This document shows, in pieces, positions 10,411-20,546 of a DNA stretch of 64,000 nucleotides. Source of the stretch: Carnegiea gigantea (lineage: Eukaryota; Streptophyta; Magnoliopsida; Caryophyllales; Cactaceae); assembly GCA_029747015.1 (NCBI GenBank), contig JAKOGI010000575.1, positions 408,501 through 472,500 on the forward strand, read 5' to 3'. The translations under genes and the position numbers were made by a program. Every line of letters starts with the position of its first letter. The stretch's first letter is position 1. The notes under the pieces are model-generated. The model was not told the origin of the DNA and did not search any database. It worked only from the letters and a program-made list of their open reading frames with translations.

Positions 10411-11117
10411 ATGTGTTTCTTTTGTGATGAAAAATACTATCCTGGCCATAAGTGTAATGGCCAAGTTTATAAACTGGAAATCATGAAGGAAGGAGAAGAA
10501 ATAGAAGATCAGGAGGAAGTATTAGGAGAGGGTATGCCATCCCTATTACTGGATGAAGAACAACCTTTGATATCATTGCAGGCCCTACAAGGTGTGAACT
10601 CTTGTCAAACCATGAGGATTACAGGGAAGGTTGGTTCCCAACCTAACCTATTTACATACTGGTAGATTCTGGAAGTACCCATAATTTTCTACACTCTTCA
10701 ACAGCAAAGAAATTAAGATGTACACTGCTCAAGATTCCTCCCTTGATAGTAGCAGTGGCTAGCGGTGCCCAATTGCAGTGCCAAACCATGTGTAAAGTGT
10801 TTGTATGGTCCTTGAGGGGTACTGAGTATATGACTGATGCATATATAGTTTCTTTAGGAAACTGTGATATGGTATTGGAAGTGCAATGGTTATCCACCTT
10901 GGGGTCTATACTTTGGAACTTTGAAGACTTAACCATGGAGTTTTTTTTCAAGGGAAGGAGACATATATTGAGGGGTACTAAGAAGACGAAAGTAGGGTGG
11001 GCACATAGAAAAGGACAGAGGACTCTCTATCATAGTGCTCAATTATTTGTAGTACATATCACAGCAATGCAGTTAAAATGTCAGATAGAAAAGCTGAAAG
11101 GGAAGAACCTCAGTTGA
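10411..11117 (+). pseudogene. Zinc knuckle and protease of the Reina-like element, broken
   Basis: A gypsy-type zinc knuckle (CFFCDEKYYPGHKC, beginning at 10414) leads into an acidic linker. A frameshift near 10650 separates it from the protease, whose catalytic DSGSTHNF begins with the Asp codon at 10665-10667. The protease then runs through VASGAQLQC and DMVLEVQWLSTLG in a frame open to 11117. The enzyme would release gag and pol products. Confidence 0.85.
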
Positions 11118-12020
11118 CTCAGTTGTTAAAGGAATATGAAGATATATTTGAAGAACCAAGGTCGCTCCCTCCTCACAGAAGCCATTATCACAGAATTATT
11201 TTAAAGGAAGGGACCTCACCTATAAGTGTGAGACCTTACAGATACCCTACATTAGAAAAAGATGTGATTGAACAAATAGTCAAGGAAATGCTAGAAGCTG
11301 GTGTTGTAAGGCCTTCTCAAAGCCCTTACTCTTCTCCAATTGTATTAGTGAAGAAAAAAGATGGAACTTGGAGGCTCTGTGTTGATTACAGACAACTAAA
11401 TAAGCACACTATCCCTGATAAATTTCCAATTCCAGTAGTTGAAGAGCTGCTAGATGAACTGTTTGGGGTAGCTTATTTTTCTAAAATTGATCTCAGGTCT
11501 GGGTATTGATAGGTGAGGATGCATCTAGCAGATGTACCAAAAACTGCCTTCAGGACACATGAAGGGCATTATGAGTTTTTGGTAATGCCTTTTGGTCTTA
11601 CCAATGCACCTTTAACTTTTCAAGCTCTCATGGACCACATTTTCAAGCCCTATTTATGACACTTCATATTGGTGTTCTTTAATGATATATTAATATATAG
11701 TCCAAGTTATGAACAACACTTAGTGCATTTGAGGACTGCATTTGAAGTTCTGAGACAGCATACTCTTTTTGCTAAACTAAGCAAATGCAGCTTTGGGAAG
11801 ACATATGTGGAGTACTTGGGTCACATCATTACTATCCATGGGGTCTCTACTGACCCTAAGAAGATCTCTACCATGAAAGATTGGCCAACACCTAAGACTC
11901 TCAAGGAATTAAGGGTTTTTTTGGGGTTGACAGGATACTATAGAAGATTTGTCAAACACTATGGCCAAATCAGTAAGTCTCTAACAGTTCTCCTTAAGAA
12001 AAAATTCTTTCCAATAGAAT
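11078..12020 (+). pseudogene. Reverse transcriptase of the Reina-like element, catalytic Asp lost
   Basis: Classical Ty3/gypsy RT blocks are present: [37 protein letters not shown], then the H(E)[16 protein letters not shown] block and a thumb with LRVFLGLTGYYRRFVKHY. Two adjacent stops (11507-11512) interrupt the palm, TGA occurs near 11657, and a frameshift precedes the RNase H. The polymerase motif is FFND rather than FxDD: the AAT codon at 11681-11683 replaces one catalytic Asp with Asn, so even a repaired frame would not polymerise. Confidence 0.9.
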
Positions 12021-12548
12021 ATGGATGCTCAAAAGGCCTTTGAAACCTTGAAGGAAGCCATGATATCAGCCCCTGTATTAGCCTTGCCAGATTTTACAAA
12101 GAATTTTGTAGTGGAAACTGATGCATCGGGCGATGGAATCAGAGCTGTTCTTATGCAAGACTCTCATCCTATTGCCTATCTTAGTAAGGCACTCTCTCCC
12201 AGGCATCAAACCTTGTCAACTTATGAGAAGGAATTCATGGCAGTGGTGCTAGCTATAGAAAAGTGGAGACCTTACCTGCTAGGAAGACATTTTGTGATCA
12301 AGACTGACCATTTCAGTCTGAAATATCTAATGGAGCATAAAATTACTACAGCTTTTCAGAGCAAATGGCTAAGTAAACTGATGGGATTTGATTATGAGAT
12401 ATGTTATAGGAAAGGCAAAGAGAATGTGGTGGCAGATGGGTTGTCCAGAATTCCTGCAGCACAATTGTTGGCTATATCCACATCTGCTGTTAGCCCAGAA
12501 CTCTTGGAACAAGTGAGACAATCTTGGCTAAGTGATGATAATTTGTAG
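12021..12548 (+). pseudogene. RNase H of the Reina-like element
   Basis: An uninterrupted frame holding the gypsy RNase H: first Asp in VETDASGDGI, Glu in YEKEFMAVVLAI, second Asp in IKTDHFSLKYL, and the terminal DGLSR. The usual G(I/V)GAVL is GIRAVL here. It ends in an LLEQVRQSW-type linker at TAG 12546, where the integrase should follow without a stop, so the polyprotein is cut here as well. Confidence 0.88.
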
Positions 12549-13354
12549 GGCATTATTACTAGACTGAGTAATGGAGAATCCATTCCTAAATTCACTTATT
12601 CTCAGGAGCTCCTGCATAGGAATGGAAGGCTAGTGGTAGGCAGTAATGATGAATTACACTCAAATATTATTAAGCTCTTTCATGACTCATCCTTAGGAGG
12701 CCACTCTGGGGTGGCTGTCACTATAAAAAGGATAGCTTGCCTGTTTTGGTGGAAGGGCCTCAATAGGGATATAAGGAATTATATTAGGGCATGCACAGTG
12801 TGTGAGAGATATAAGGCAGATTTATACACACCTAGTGGCCTATTACAGCCCTTACCTATCCCAGGGGTAGTATGGGTGGATATATCCTTAGACTTTATTG
12901 AAGGGCTACCTAAATCAAGAGGTAAAGATACCATCCTAGCGGTGGTAGATAGGCTGAGTAAGTATGCCTATTTCCTTCAATTATCACACCCTTTTTCAGC
13001 AATCACTATAGCTCAACTCTAATTTGATAATATCTTTAAACTTCACGGGGTCCCTAAGACTATAGTTAGTGATAGGGACCGGGTTTTCCTTAGTTTTGGC
13101 AAGAGTTTTTTAGACTGCAACATGTGGGTCTACATATGTCAACAGCCTATCCCCTACAAAGTGATGGCCAAACAGAGGTAGTTAACAGGAGCTTGGAAGG
13201 GTATTTAAGATGTATGGTGGGTGAAAAACCTCAGGATTGGGTTTTATGGGTGCCACTGGCAGAATGGTGGTATAATTCCAATTGGCATTCTGCCATTGGT
13301 ATCACCCCCTTCAAAGTGGTTTACGGCTAGCCTCCTTCTCTCCATATTCCTTAT
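12549..13354 (+). pseudogene. Integrase of the Reina-like element, broken
   Basis: The frame 12633-13022 contains the HHCC zinc-binding part (HDSSLGGHSGV then CTVCERYK) and the first catalytic Asp in WVDISLDFIEGLPKS. A stop at 13020-13022 and a frame change separate the second Asp (in the SDRD-type block near 13059-13080). The third acidic residue is in QSDGQTEVVNRSLEGYLRC within 13124-13330. A TAG then cuts before the C-terminal region. Integrase inserts the cDNA into the chromosome. Confidence 0.88.
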
Positions 13355-13922
13355 GTGGTAGGAGATAGTTCAATGGAAGCTGTGGATAGGAGCCTAAAGG
13401 CTCATGAAGAATGTATTGAAATGCTCAAGTATCATCTCACTCGGGCTCATCAGAGGATGAAAAAGCAGGTTGATAAACACAGGGTTGACAGACACTTTAA
13501 GGTAGGAGACTGGGTTTATGTGAAACTACAGCCTTACAGACAACATTTAGTGGCTCTTAGGTTAAATCAGAAGCTTGGTCCAAGGTTCTTTGTACCTTTT
13601 CCCATTCTGGCTAGGGTGGGAATGGTGGCTTATCGTCTCCAACTTCCACCACAAGCAAAAATTCATCCTGTTTTCCATGTTTCCCTGCTAAAGATATATG
13701 TGGGTGTTGTACCCTCTGTGCTGGGGTTTATTCCTGAAGTGGACGAGCTGGGTTTGCTAGCTGCTGAACCGGTAGCCATTTGGCTCGCAAATTGGGAAAA
13801 AAGGGCAACAGGGCTATCGTCTACTTACTCATTCAGTGGTCGAATAGGCCAAAAGAGGAGGCCACCTGGGAACTGTACACTGACATCGAGATGAAGTTTC
13901 CCAATTTCAACCTTGAAGCTTG
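13355..13922 (+). pseudogene. Integrase C terminus with chromodomain-like end, frameshifted
   Basis: The frame starts with a helical region, then the GPY/F-type module (FKVGDWVYVKLQPYRQ..., KLGPRFFVPFPI) and IHPVFHVSLLK, all standard for chromovirus integrases. Around 13780 a frameshift occurs; in the correct frame the end reads as a chromodomain core with an LIQWSNRPKEEATWE-type helix and sheet before the TGA at 13921. Chromodomains can steer integration to marked chromatin. Confidence 0.8.
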
Positions 13923-13937
13923 AGGACAAGCTTCCTT

Positions 13938-13950
13938 AAGGGGAGGCAAA
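13938..13950 (+). promoter_or_regulatory. Polypurine tract of the Reina-like element
   Basis: AAGGGGAGGCAAA lies directly before the 3' LTR, where plus-strand DNA synthesis is primed. Confidence 0.75.
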
Positions 13951-13951
13951 T

Positions 13952-14249
13952 TATTATGTGTTGAATGAAGAAAGCACGTGAATGACACGCACAGGCTGAA
14001 AGAGGTGCCAAAATAAGAAGACAGTTAGAGTTATTAGAGGATGGCCGGCTTTTATGGGTTTAGTTTGAGGAGAGAGGAACTCTTTTTTTTCTTTTTCTTG
14101 GATTATATACAAGCTGCACTTGTAAAGGGAAGGCTTCATGGAAATTCAATGAAATTCTATTCTCTCTCTCACTCTATCTTCGAGTAGAGTCTTCTCAAAA
14201 TCCTTTTAATTTCTCTATGAATTTGTAAGAATTCTTGGAAAACCTATCA
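13952..14249 (+). repeat. 3' LTR of the Reina-like element
   Basis: 298 bp, the same length as the 5' LTR, beginning TATTATGTGTTGAATG (the first dinucleotide is TA where the 5' copy has TG) and ending AAAACCTATCA. AATAT follows. Confidence 0.92.
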
Positions 14250-14254
14250 AATAT

Positions 14255-15842
14255 GCACTCATTAGGCTGAGACCATCATTGGACCATTGCATTTTTCTTC
14301 CCGTGAAACTTGCAAATTACCTTAAGCAGTTAGCCATACCTTGGTTGGTAGTTCTATAATGTTTTATACATTTGATCCTTTATGCTAAGGGGAAGAATAC
14401 CAAGCGTTTACCCTAGCCCTTCATTCGTTGAGTTGAAATTGTATGGGCTCTGTTCATGTCATCACCCTTATAATTCGAGCTCCCTAGGTAAACAACTTAG
14501 TCATGTATTGCCCTACAACTATCAGCTTGGAACGCAACTTTTAGCATATTGAGTACACTTTCGAAGCTATGCTACTGGGTTTAGGTGGGAGAGTCAGACA
14601 CAAGGAAAACCTTATGGAGTTTCCATATCTTTCGATATCTTCATACTTTATAAGGCCTATGAAGATTTAATGGTTAGTCTCATGTCTGAATACAGATTGT
14701 CCAAACACAAGTATTTAAGCAAAATAAAAAGTCCAAGTAACATATAGTTTATAAAGTGATGACATGCAACCAAGAAGACACACTAAATGCTTAGAAATTC
14801 AGGTTCTACTTCTGTGACCAATACTTCAATGTCTTCAATGCTTGCATCTCATTAAGGAATTACAGAAACTGTCGCAAGAGTATGCTGAAGTTAAGTGAAC
14901 GCTTTCAGTTATAATTTGCACTGGATTTTCATCGACAACTGGACATAATACTAAATGAATGTGAGTATCATGAACAAAATAAAGGGAAACAAACAGCATG
15001 AGGCTGGTTGCACAGAGCAATGAATGCATCCCACTATTTGTGAAAGGATAATTGGTTGATCTCCTTTTTAAATAATATATGTACTTGGGACTCCTCAAGA
15101 TGTACGGGGTACAAACTCTTATGGTGTTAATCGGACTTGAATATACAGCCAATAGCTATGCCTACGACAGTGTGCCTTAATCTAACCAGCAACATCAACA
15201 TGAAAGATTACAGCTTCATCAGTGCACTTTTTATCTTGAGTATGTTCTCCACACTCTCTCGCTCAGACCTTAGTTCGAGCTTATTTGATGGGCTCATTTC
15301 TTATAGTGAACTTATCAACGTAAAGGTTAACATTGTTGAACCTGTTATCAACTCTCCTTGAATTCCTCGCTGGCATTTAAATTTGTTACAATGTCGTTGT
15401 TGGCCTTCTTTGGGTAAAATGAGCTCAATGTAGATTTTCGGTTCCCACCTCAAGCTTGCAAAATCACTATAATGGGTTGATCCCAGAGCCATTTTCATCA
15501 GCCTTCCAAAGCTCCCAGTACCTTTATTTTAGTGATAGCTTCTTAGTTTAGCGGAATAATTACTGCCCCACATTTCCAAGCTTTTGAACCTGACTGTAGT
15601 TCAACTCAGCATGAACAAACTCACAAGCATGCAATTCACTTCCTTTGCTCTTCAAAATGGTACATTTAGTGGATTGCATATAATTTAGTATTCTAGGCAG
15701 GAGATTTGGATACAAGTATATATCTAAAGGTCTAAGTTTTGTGCATGTATTTGAGATCTTCATAAGTTCGTATGTTATAAGGCTGCATTAATAGAGTTTA
15801 AACTGTCATGACTCACGACCATATCGAAGTATAGGGTGTTTG
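14255..15842. other. Unique-looking flank without a recognisable gene
   Basis: About 1.6 kb between two retroelements. Short open frames exist on both strands (for example 15301-15498 minus), but none shows a domain I recognise. On the minus strand a run LSERESVENILKIKSALMKL near 15205-15270 looks protein-like and might be an exon remnant. Base composition and lack of repeats suggest old single-copy DNA or introns. Confidence 0.4.
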
Positions 15843-15847
15843 ACTAA

Positions 15848-16177
15848 TGATGCAGGATAAGGATAAAGGAGAATTAAGAAGATATGGATATATCTTAATA
15901 TTAGCATATGTGAAGTATTTTTATAATTTATTATTTTTGTAGGTTATCTTTTAGGATAAAATCTTATCGTTTTATCTCTTAGATTATTTTTAGTTATCGT
16001 AATCTTATTGTAATCTTCGGATATATTTTCTATTCCTTTTCCAGTTGTATTGATTCCTATATAAACCCCCTCGTGCATTGGGGAAAGACACACTTGAATG
16101 AATTGAATTATTAAGTTCTCAGAAATTCTTGTGTTATTTTTTCGGTGTGGGAATTGCTCTTAGAGCGTCCTACATCA
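15848..16177 (+). repeat. LTR 1, subtype A (330 bp)
   Basis: TGATGCAGGATAAGGATAAA ... CGTCCTACATCA, with a 5-bp inverted terminus TGATG/CATCA. It contains CCTATATAAACCCC (a TATA core near 16051). The following leader (16178-16297) is that of subtype B. Confidence 0.9.
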
Positions 16178-16180
16178 ATT

Positions 16181-16193
16181 TGATATCAGAGCC
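16181..16193 (+). promoter_or_regulatory. Degenerate primer-binding site after LTR 1
   Basis: TGATATCAGAGCC differs from the tRNA-Met match TGGTATCAGAGCC by one base. The two sister copies at 17892 and 18332 keep the perfect form. Confidence 0.8.
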
Positions 16194-16506
16194 TTTGCGA
16201 TCTCTTCCGTTGTCCTTTGAGTTCTCGTTCTTTTTGTCTATTCACGTTCAGCCCTCTTTCCCTCCACATCAAATTCTAGTAAAAAAGGAGGAAAAAACCT
16301 ATCAGCCCAAACCCTAGACCACACGCAACCCAGCTAACAACCACCACCAAGCCAACCACCTAAATCTGCCAATCACCAACCGTTGTCCAACCCCCCATCC
16401 ACTGCCGTTGCTGCCAACTAGGTTACTTGTCAAAATTCTTCTTAACAAATGCAATTTTTGTTCACCTATTGCTATTTGCTGTTACTGTTAATAAGTTGTT
16501 GCACCT

Positions 16507-17376
16507 ATGGCCTGGTGTGAAAAACATCATCGAGCTTTATTTATCATCATCCATGAGAAAGAACTCCCTGTTACAAAAAATCTTTTATACCAAGTTTTCT
16601 CCCGTGATGGGGAAGTGGAAAAGATTGCTAGATTCCAAACAATGGGTGATTTTTACGCTCGAGTGAATTTCTACTCACATAGGAATGCTATTAATGCCTT
16701 TTGCAAGCTTCAAGGTCGTCATATTTATGAAGGTTGTTGTGAATTAGATCTTTACTTTGCTAGTGAGGTCATATGTAGATGTAAGCCTTACATCCCTAGG
16801 CATATGTTGGACTATAGACCTCCTAGAGCTCCTCCTAGAGCTCCTTTGATATCCTGGAGAATTCCCACTAATGATTATGGTGTTTCATCTTCAAGGTGTT
16901 ACACAAGACTGCGGAATTGTTATTTAGATGAGGAACATCCTGCCTACTCTGATGCAAACTATAGGCGAGCGTTCATAAAGGACAATAAGAATAAAATCTT
17001 CGAAAAGGAGTCTAGCAAAGAAGAAGTCGAGCTGACAAAACCCCACCAAGTCTTAGACACCAATGTTTCATGCAATGTGTCGTCCGATAATCAAAATCGT
17101 CATCTTCCTTGGGTTGACTCTCAATCTTTTGTGGATGAGACACTTAAAAAAGAATCATCCACTCTAGATCTTACTGATGAAGCTTTTAAAAAGGAGGTTG
17201 ACAAAGATAATGTCCAAGCGAATGAAGAGGATGTGCAAGTACAGACGGATTTGGGCCGACTGCCAGGAGAGACTAGAGTAACCCAAGGAGCTATTGCACA
17301 TGTTGACTTTTTCATTCCGCATGGCTTTTTTGAGAAGATTGAACGTCATTCGATGTTTACATGGTTACTATCATAG
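16507..17376 (+). CDS. RRM-domain ORF 1 in a non-autonomous retroelement
   Basis: A 289-residue open frame, uninterrupted, starting at ATG 16507. Residues about 10-85 read as an RNA-recognition motif like those of plant polypyrimidine-tract-binding proteins: PVTKNLLYQVFS, GEVEKIARFQ, AFCKLQGRHIYEGCCELD. The next 60 residues are Arg/Pro/Tyr-rich, and the C-terminal half is acidic and low in complexity. It holds no capsid or pol motif. It is about 70% identical by eye to ORF 2 over the first 98 residues. It may be a transduplicated host RNA-binding domain serving as an RNA-packaging factor, or a passenger; function is unknown. Confidence 0.75.
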   Translation: MAWCEKHHRALFIIIHEKELPVTKNLLYQVFSRDGEVEKIARFQTMGDFYARVNFYSHRNAINAFCKLQGRHIYEGCCELDLYFASEVICRCKPYIPRHMLDYRPPRAPPRAPLISWRIPTNDYGVSSSRCYTRLRNCYLDEEHPAYSDANYRRAFIKDNKNKIFEKESSKEEVELTKPHQVLDTNVSCNVSSDNQNRHLPWVDSQSFVDETLKKESSTLDLTDEAFKKEVDKDNVQANEEDVQVQTDLGRLPGETRVTQGAIAHVDFFIPHGFFEKIERHSMFTWLLS

Positions 17377-17501
17377 GAGAATATTCTGAGAAGTGAGATT
17401 AAAAAAAATCTATATTGAAGTCAAATCAATTTTGACTTCTTCATCTTCAATTCTGCTGCATTTCAAAGTTCGAGGACGAGTTTTTTCCACCTAGGAAAGA
17501 A

Positions 17502-17888
17502 TGATGCAGGATAAGAGTAAAGAATTGGTAAAACGATTTAGGAAATTACAATATTTTGATATTTGAGATCTTTTATATTGTTTTTATTATTTTCGTAGGT
17601 TATTTTTAAGCATATTTTAGGATGGTCAGAGTAAAGATATTTAGTGATATTTTATTAAGATTTTGTTTCCTAGTGTATTAGGATAATATTAGGTTATATA
17701 TTTTTATCCTTTTCTAGCTTATATCTTATTATTTAGGTTTCCTAATACTAGTTAGCATCTTGGTTATATAAATCCCTTTATGTAATTCAAGAAGGTAGAT
17801 TATGAATGAGAATCGATATTGAATTAAAGTTAAAGTTTTTGAGTGAATTTTCTCGGTGTGGGAATTGCTCTTAGAGCGTCCTACATCA
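17502..17888 (+). repeat. LTR 2, subtype B (387 bp)
   Basis: It shares the first 14 bp (TGATGCAGGATAAG) and the last about 40 bp (TCTCGGTGTGGGAATTGCTC ... CTACATCA) with subtype A, but the middle is largely different and longer. Its own leader follows (17889-18011), with a perfect primer site TGGTATCAGAGCC at 17892-17904. Confidence 0.88.
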
Positions 17889-18011
17889 AATTGGTATCAG
17901 AGCCTTTGCGATCTCTTCCGCTGTCCTTTGAGTTCCCGTTCTTTTTGTCTATTCACGTTCAGCCCTCTTTCCCTCCACATCAGATTCTAGTAAAAAAGGA
18001 GGAAAAAACAA
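17889..18011 (+). repeat. Subtype-B leader fragment, near-duplicate of 16178-16297
   Basis: From the primer site through GTAAAAAAGGAGGAAAAAAC this is almost identical to the leader after LTR 1. It is cut at 18011 by LTR 3, so only 123 bp of this internal region survives. Confidence 0.9.
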
Positions 18012-18328
18012 TGATGCAGGATAAGGATAAAGGAGAATTAAGAAGATATGGATATATCTTAATATTAGCATATGTGAAGTATTTTTATAATTTATTATCT
18101 TTGTAGGTTATCTTTTAGGATAAAATCTTATCGTTTTATCTCTTAGATTATTTTTAGTTATCGTAATCTTATCGTAATCTTCGGATATATTTTTTATTCC
18201 TTTTCCAGTATATAAACCCCCTCGTGTATTGGGGAAAGACACACTTGAATGAATTGAATTATTAAGTTCTCATAAATTCTTGTGTTATTTTCTAGGAGTG
18301 GGAATTGCTCTTAGAGCGTCCTACATCA
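18012..18328 (+). repeat. LTR 3, subtype A (317 bp)
   Basis: Close copy of LTR 1, shortened by a gap of about 13 bp before the TATA region (CCAGTATATAAACCCC). Primer site TGGTATCAGAGCC is at 18332-18344, followed by a leader (GATCCTAACTGCTGCAAAAC...) different from the subtype-B leader. Confidence 0.9.
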
Positions 18329-18344
18329 ATTTGGTATCAGAGCC

Positions 18345-19090
18345 TTTGATCCTAACTGCTGCAAAACCCTTCCTGACTAGAGTTTTCTATCCTAGCTTCC
18401 CTTTGATTTCCCTTTTGCCTTTTTTTCCCTACGTTCAAAAAAAAAGGGAAAACAAAGAAAATGATCCAAAAACAGTAAGCCTTGCTGCCTGCCGTGACAC
18501 CACTACCTAGGATCGGCCGTGACCACCGGCCACCACCATCGACCACCCACCCATGGTCGACACCTCCGGTCGACCACCACCGTGCCACCAGCACCAGCCA
18601 ACGCTCGCCGGAACCCTAATCCTCGAAACCACAACCCTAGCCACTGCTCCTCCACTCCTTCAAACCACCACCAAAACGCACCGCCCACCAACGCCGACCA
18701 CCACCCAGCACTCGACCCTCCTAGTCGACCCCTACCACACACCCACCGACCTTAGCCGACAACTGAAACCCTATTGGCTGCACTTTGCGCCCACCGCCGG
18801 CCCCTCCTCTTGGTGGAAAACGCCTGGCAAGCCCGCGCCCAGCCGCAGGCCTTGAGTGTGTCGCTGTGCTGCTAATTGCTAGTTGCTAATTGCTATTCGT
18901 GGCCAATGCTAGCAAATAGCTCTAGCTTGCTGCAGCTAGAATCTCCTTCATGGTGTCTCGTAGCTGCTGGCCCCGCCACTGTATCGCTATCTCCATCAAT
19001 TCTCAATTTAATTTTGTCGTTACTGTTCGACCCTTTGTTTCTTTTCAGTGTTGCTGCTGTTAGAAGGCGCTTATTGCTGCCATTGCAACC
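18345..19090 (+). other. GC-rich, Cys/Pro-poor leader of the second unit, non-coding
   Basis: The stretch 18490-18850 is rich in CCACC and CGACC words and yields overlapping open frames on both strands with no domain similarity. It is best read as the 5' untranslated leader of the second RRM element. A Leu/Ser-rich frame at 18876-19094 also shows no domain. Confidence 0.6.
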
Positions 19091-20213
19091 ATGACTTGGT
19101 GTGAAAAACATCACCGAGCCTTATTTGTGACAATTCATGATAAAGCGCTTCCGGTTACGACAAATGTTTTGTACCAAGTTTTCTCTCCTTACGGAGATGT
19201 AGAAAAAATTTCCAGATTTCAAACAAGAGATGATTTTCATGCTCGAGTGAATTTCTACACTTACCAGGGTGTTGTTCATGCTTTTTGCAAACTTCAAGGT
19301 CGCCAGATTTACGATGGTTGTTGTGACTTAGATCTTTACTTTGCTAGTGAATTCATTTGTGGTTGTAAGCCCTATATTTCTCAATATATGTGGGATCATG
19401 AACTTCCTAGAGCTCCTTTGATTCCTTCAAAGCTTCTCACTGGAGATTATAGGGTTTCATCTCTAAGATTTTCCAGGCAAGAACCGACTTCTTATTTGCA
19501 TGAGACAGATCCAATCTATTATGATGCATATGATATGGGACTTATCATTAACAACAAGAAAGAAGAGACTTTAGAAAATGAAAATATGGAAACAGATGTC
19601 CAAGCCATGAAGTATCGTCAACTTCTAGATATCGAGGCAAATGATGTTAACAATAGCATCCTCGATTCTATGAATCAAGAAGTGCAAGTTGGGGACTGTG
19701 AGCCATAAGCAAATGAAGTCCACAGTGAAGGAATGTTCATTCTAGATAGCAATGTGGATGCTTTTACTGAGGCACCTAATGAGGAGTATGTCCAACCACT
19801 AATACAAGTGCATGAAGAATCAATGATAATAGCAAACAACTCTTTCATTATACCCCATGAATATTCAATGGACATTCAAAAATCTGAACGCATGCAAAGA
19901 AAATTCGAGATGGACCAAGCAGTCGGTATACATATTGATGCTGAATTTATAATCCTTGATGGTGCTTTCATAGACAATACTCTATATTCGATGTCAAGAC
20001 TTGAAAGTGAGCATATTGATTTGTTCATCCCTAATGAACTTCTAGTCGGCAAGAAGCTACATTCGTTGATTGCATTGCTACTTTTCGTGGAGAAGTTGAA
20101 AGCTCTTCAGTTTTTCCATTTGCAGAGTGCAGTGAAGTTGTCTCTTTACTTGGATTCCTTCTTTCTACCGCTGTACAAAACTCGTGGACGAGTTTTTTCC
20201 AACCAGGGGAGAA
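19091..20213 (+). pseudogene. RRM-domain ORF 2, interrupted
   Basis: From ATG 19091 a 205-residue frame begins TWCEKHHRALFVTIHDK and carries the RRM (PVTTNVLYQVFSPYGDVEKI, AFCKLQGRQIYDGCCDLDLY). It is closer to plant PTB-type RRMs than ORF 1 because it keeps SPYG. TAA at 19706-19708 ends it. The same frame resumes (positions 19733-20213 are co-linear) with an acidic tail, so a single nonsense codon probably separates two halves of a protein of about 370 residues. It runs to the 3' LTR. Confidence 0.7.
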
Positions 20214-20541
20214 TGATGCAGGATAAGGATAAAGGAGAATTAAGAAGATATGGATATATCTTAATATTAGCATATGTAAAGTATTTTTATAATTTATTAT
20301 CTTTGTAGGTTATGTTTTAGGATAAAATCTTATCGTTTTATCTCTTAGATTATTTTTAGTTATTGTAATCTTATCGTAATCTTCGGATATATTTTCTATT
20401 CCTTTTCCTTGTATTGATTCCTATATAAACCCCCTCGTGCATTGGGAAAGGACACACTTGAATGAATTGAATTATTAAGTTCTCAGAAATTCTTGTGTTA
20501 TTTTCTAGGAGTGGGAATTGCTCTTAGAGCATCGTACATCA
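20214..20541 (+). repeat. LTR 4, subtype A (328 bp), outer 3' end
   Basis: TGATGCAGGATAAGGATAAA ... ATCGTACATCA. It matches LTR 1 and LTR 3, with a short gap in the TTCC(AG)TTGTATTG region. A purine tract (CCAGGGGAGAA) precedes it, and ACTAA follows. Confidence 0.9.
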
Positions 20542-20546
20542 ACTAA

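Larger units (their letters stand above)
9118..14249 (+). mobile_element. Ty3/gypsy chromovirus, Reina-like, complete but dead
   Basis: A 5.13-kb element with 298-bp LTRs, flanked by the 5-bp target duplication AATAT (9113-9117 and 14250-14254). The internal order is gag, protease, RT, RNase H, integrase and a chromodomain-like C terminus, which is the Ty3/gypsy order. Short LTRs, total size near 5 kb and a terminal chromodomain fit the Reina lineage. At least five frame breaks and one active-site change make it non-autonomous. The LTRs differ at scattered positions, so the insertion is not recent. Confidence 0.92.
15843..20546 (+). mobile_element. Composite of RRM-carrying LTR elements bounded by ACTAA
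   Basis: The outer boundaries are a TGATGCAGG...CTACATCA LTR at each end (15848-16177 and 20214-20541) with the same 5 bp outside, ACTAA (15843-15847 and 20542-20546), so the whole 4.7-kb block behaves as one insertion. Inside are two further LTRs (17502-17888 of a divergent subtype, 18012-18328 of the outer subtype), three tRNA-Met primer sites and two related ORFs with an RRM. No protease, RT or integrase is visible, so replication would need enzymes in trans. The sequence GAGGACGAGTTTTTTCC before the LTRs resembles 3' ends of plant Ty3/gypsy elements (inference). Confidence 0.85.

Noticed and set aside
14835..15498. Short minus-strand frames as exons of a host gene
   Set aside because: No domain, splice pattern or consistent reading could be supported; kept only as unassigned flank.
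18503..18855. Overlapping long frames on both strands in a GC-rich block
   Set aside because: They arise from CCACC/CGACC low-complexity sequence in a retroelement leader; no domain and no codon structure.
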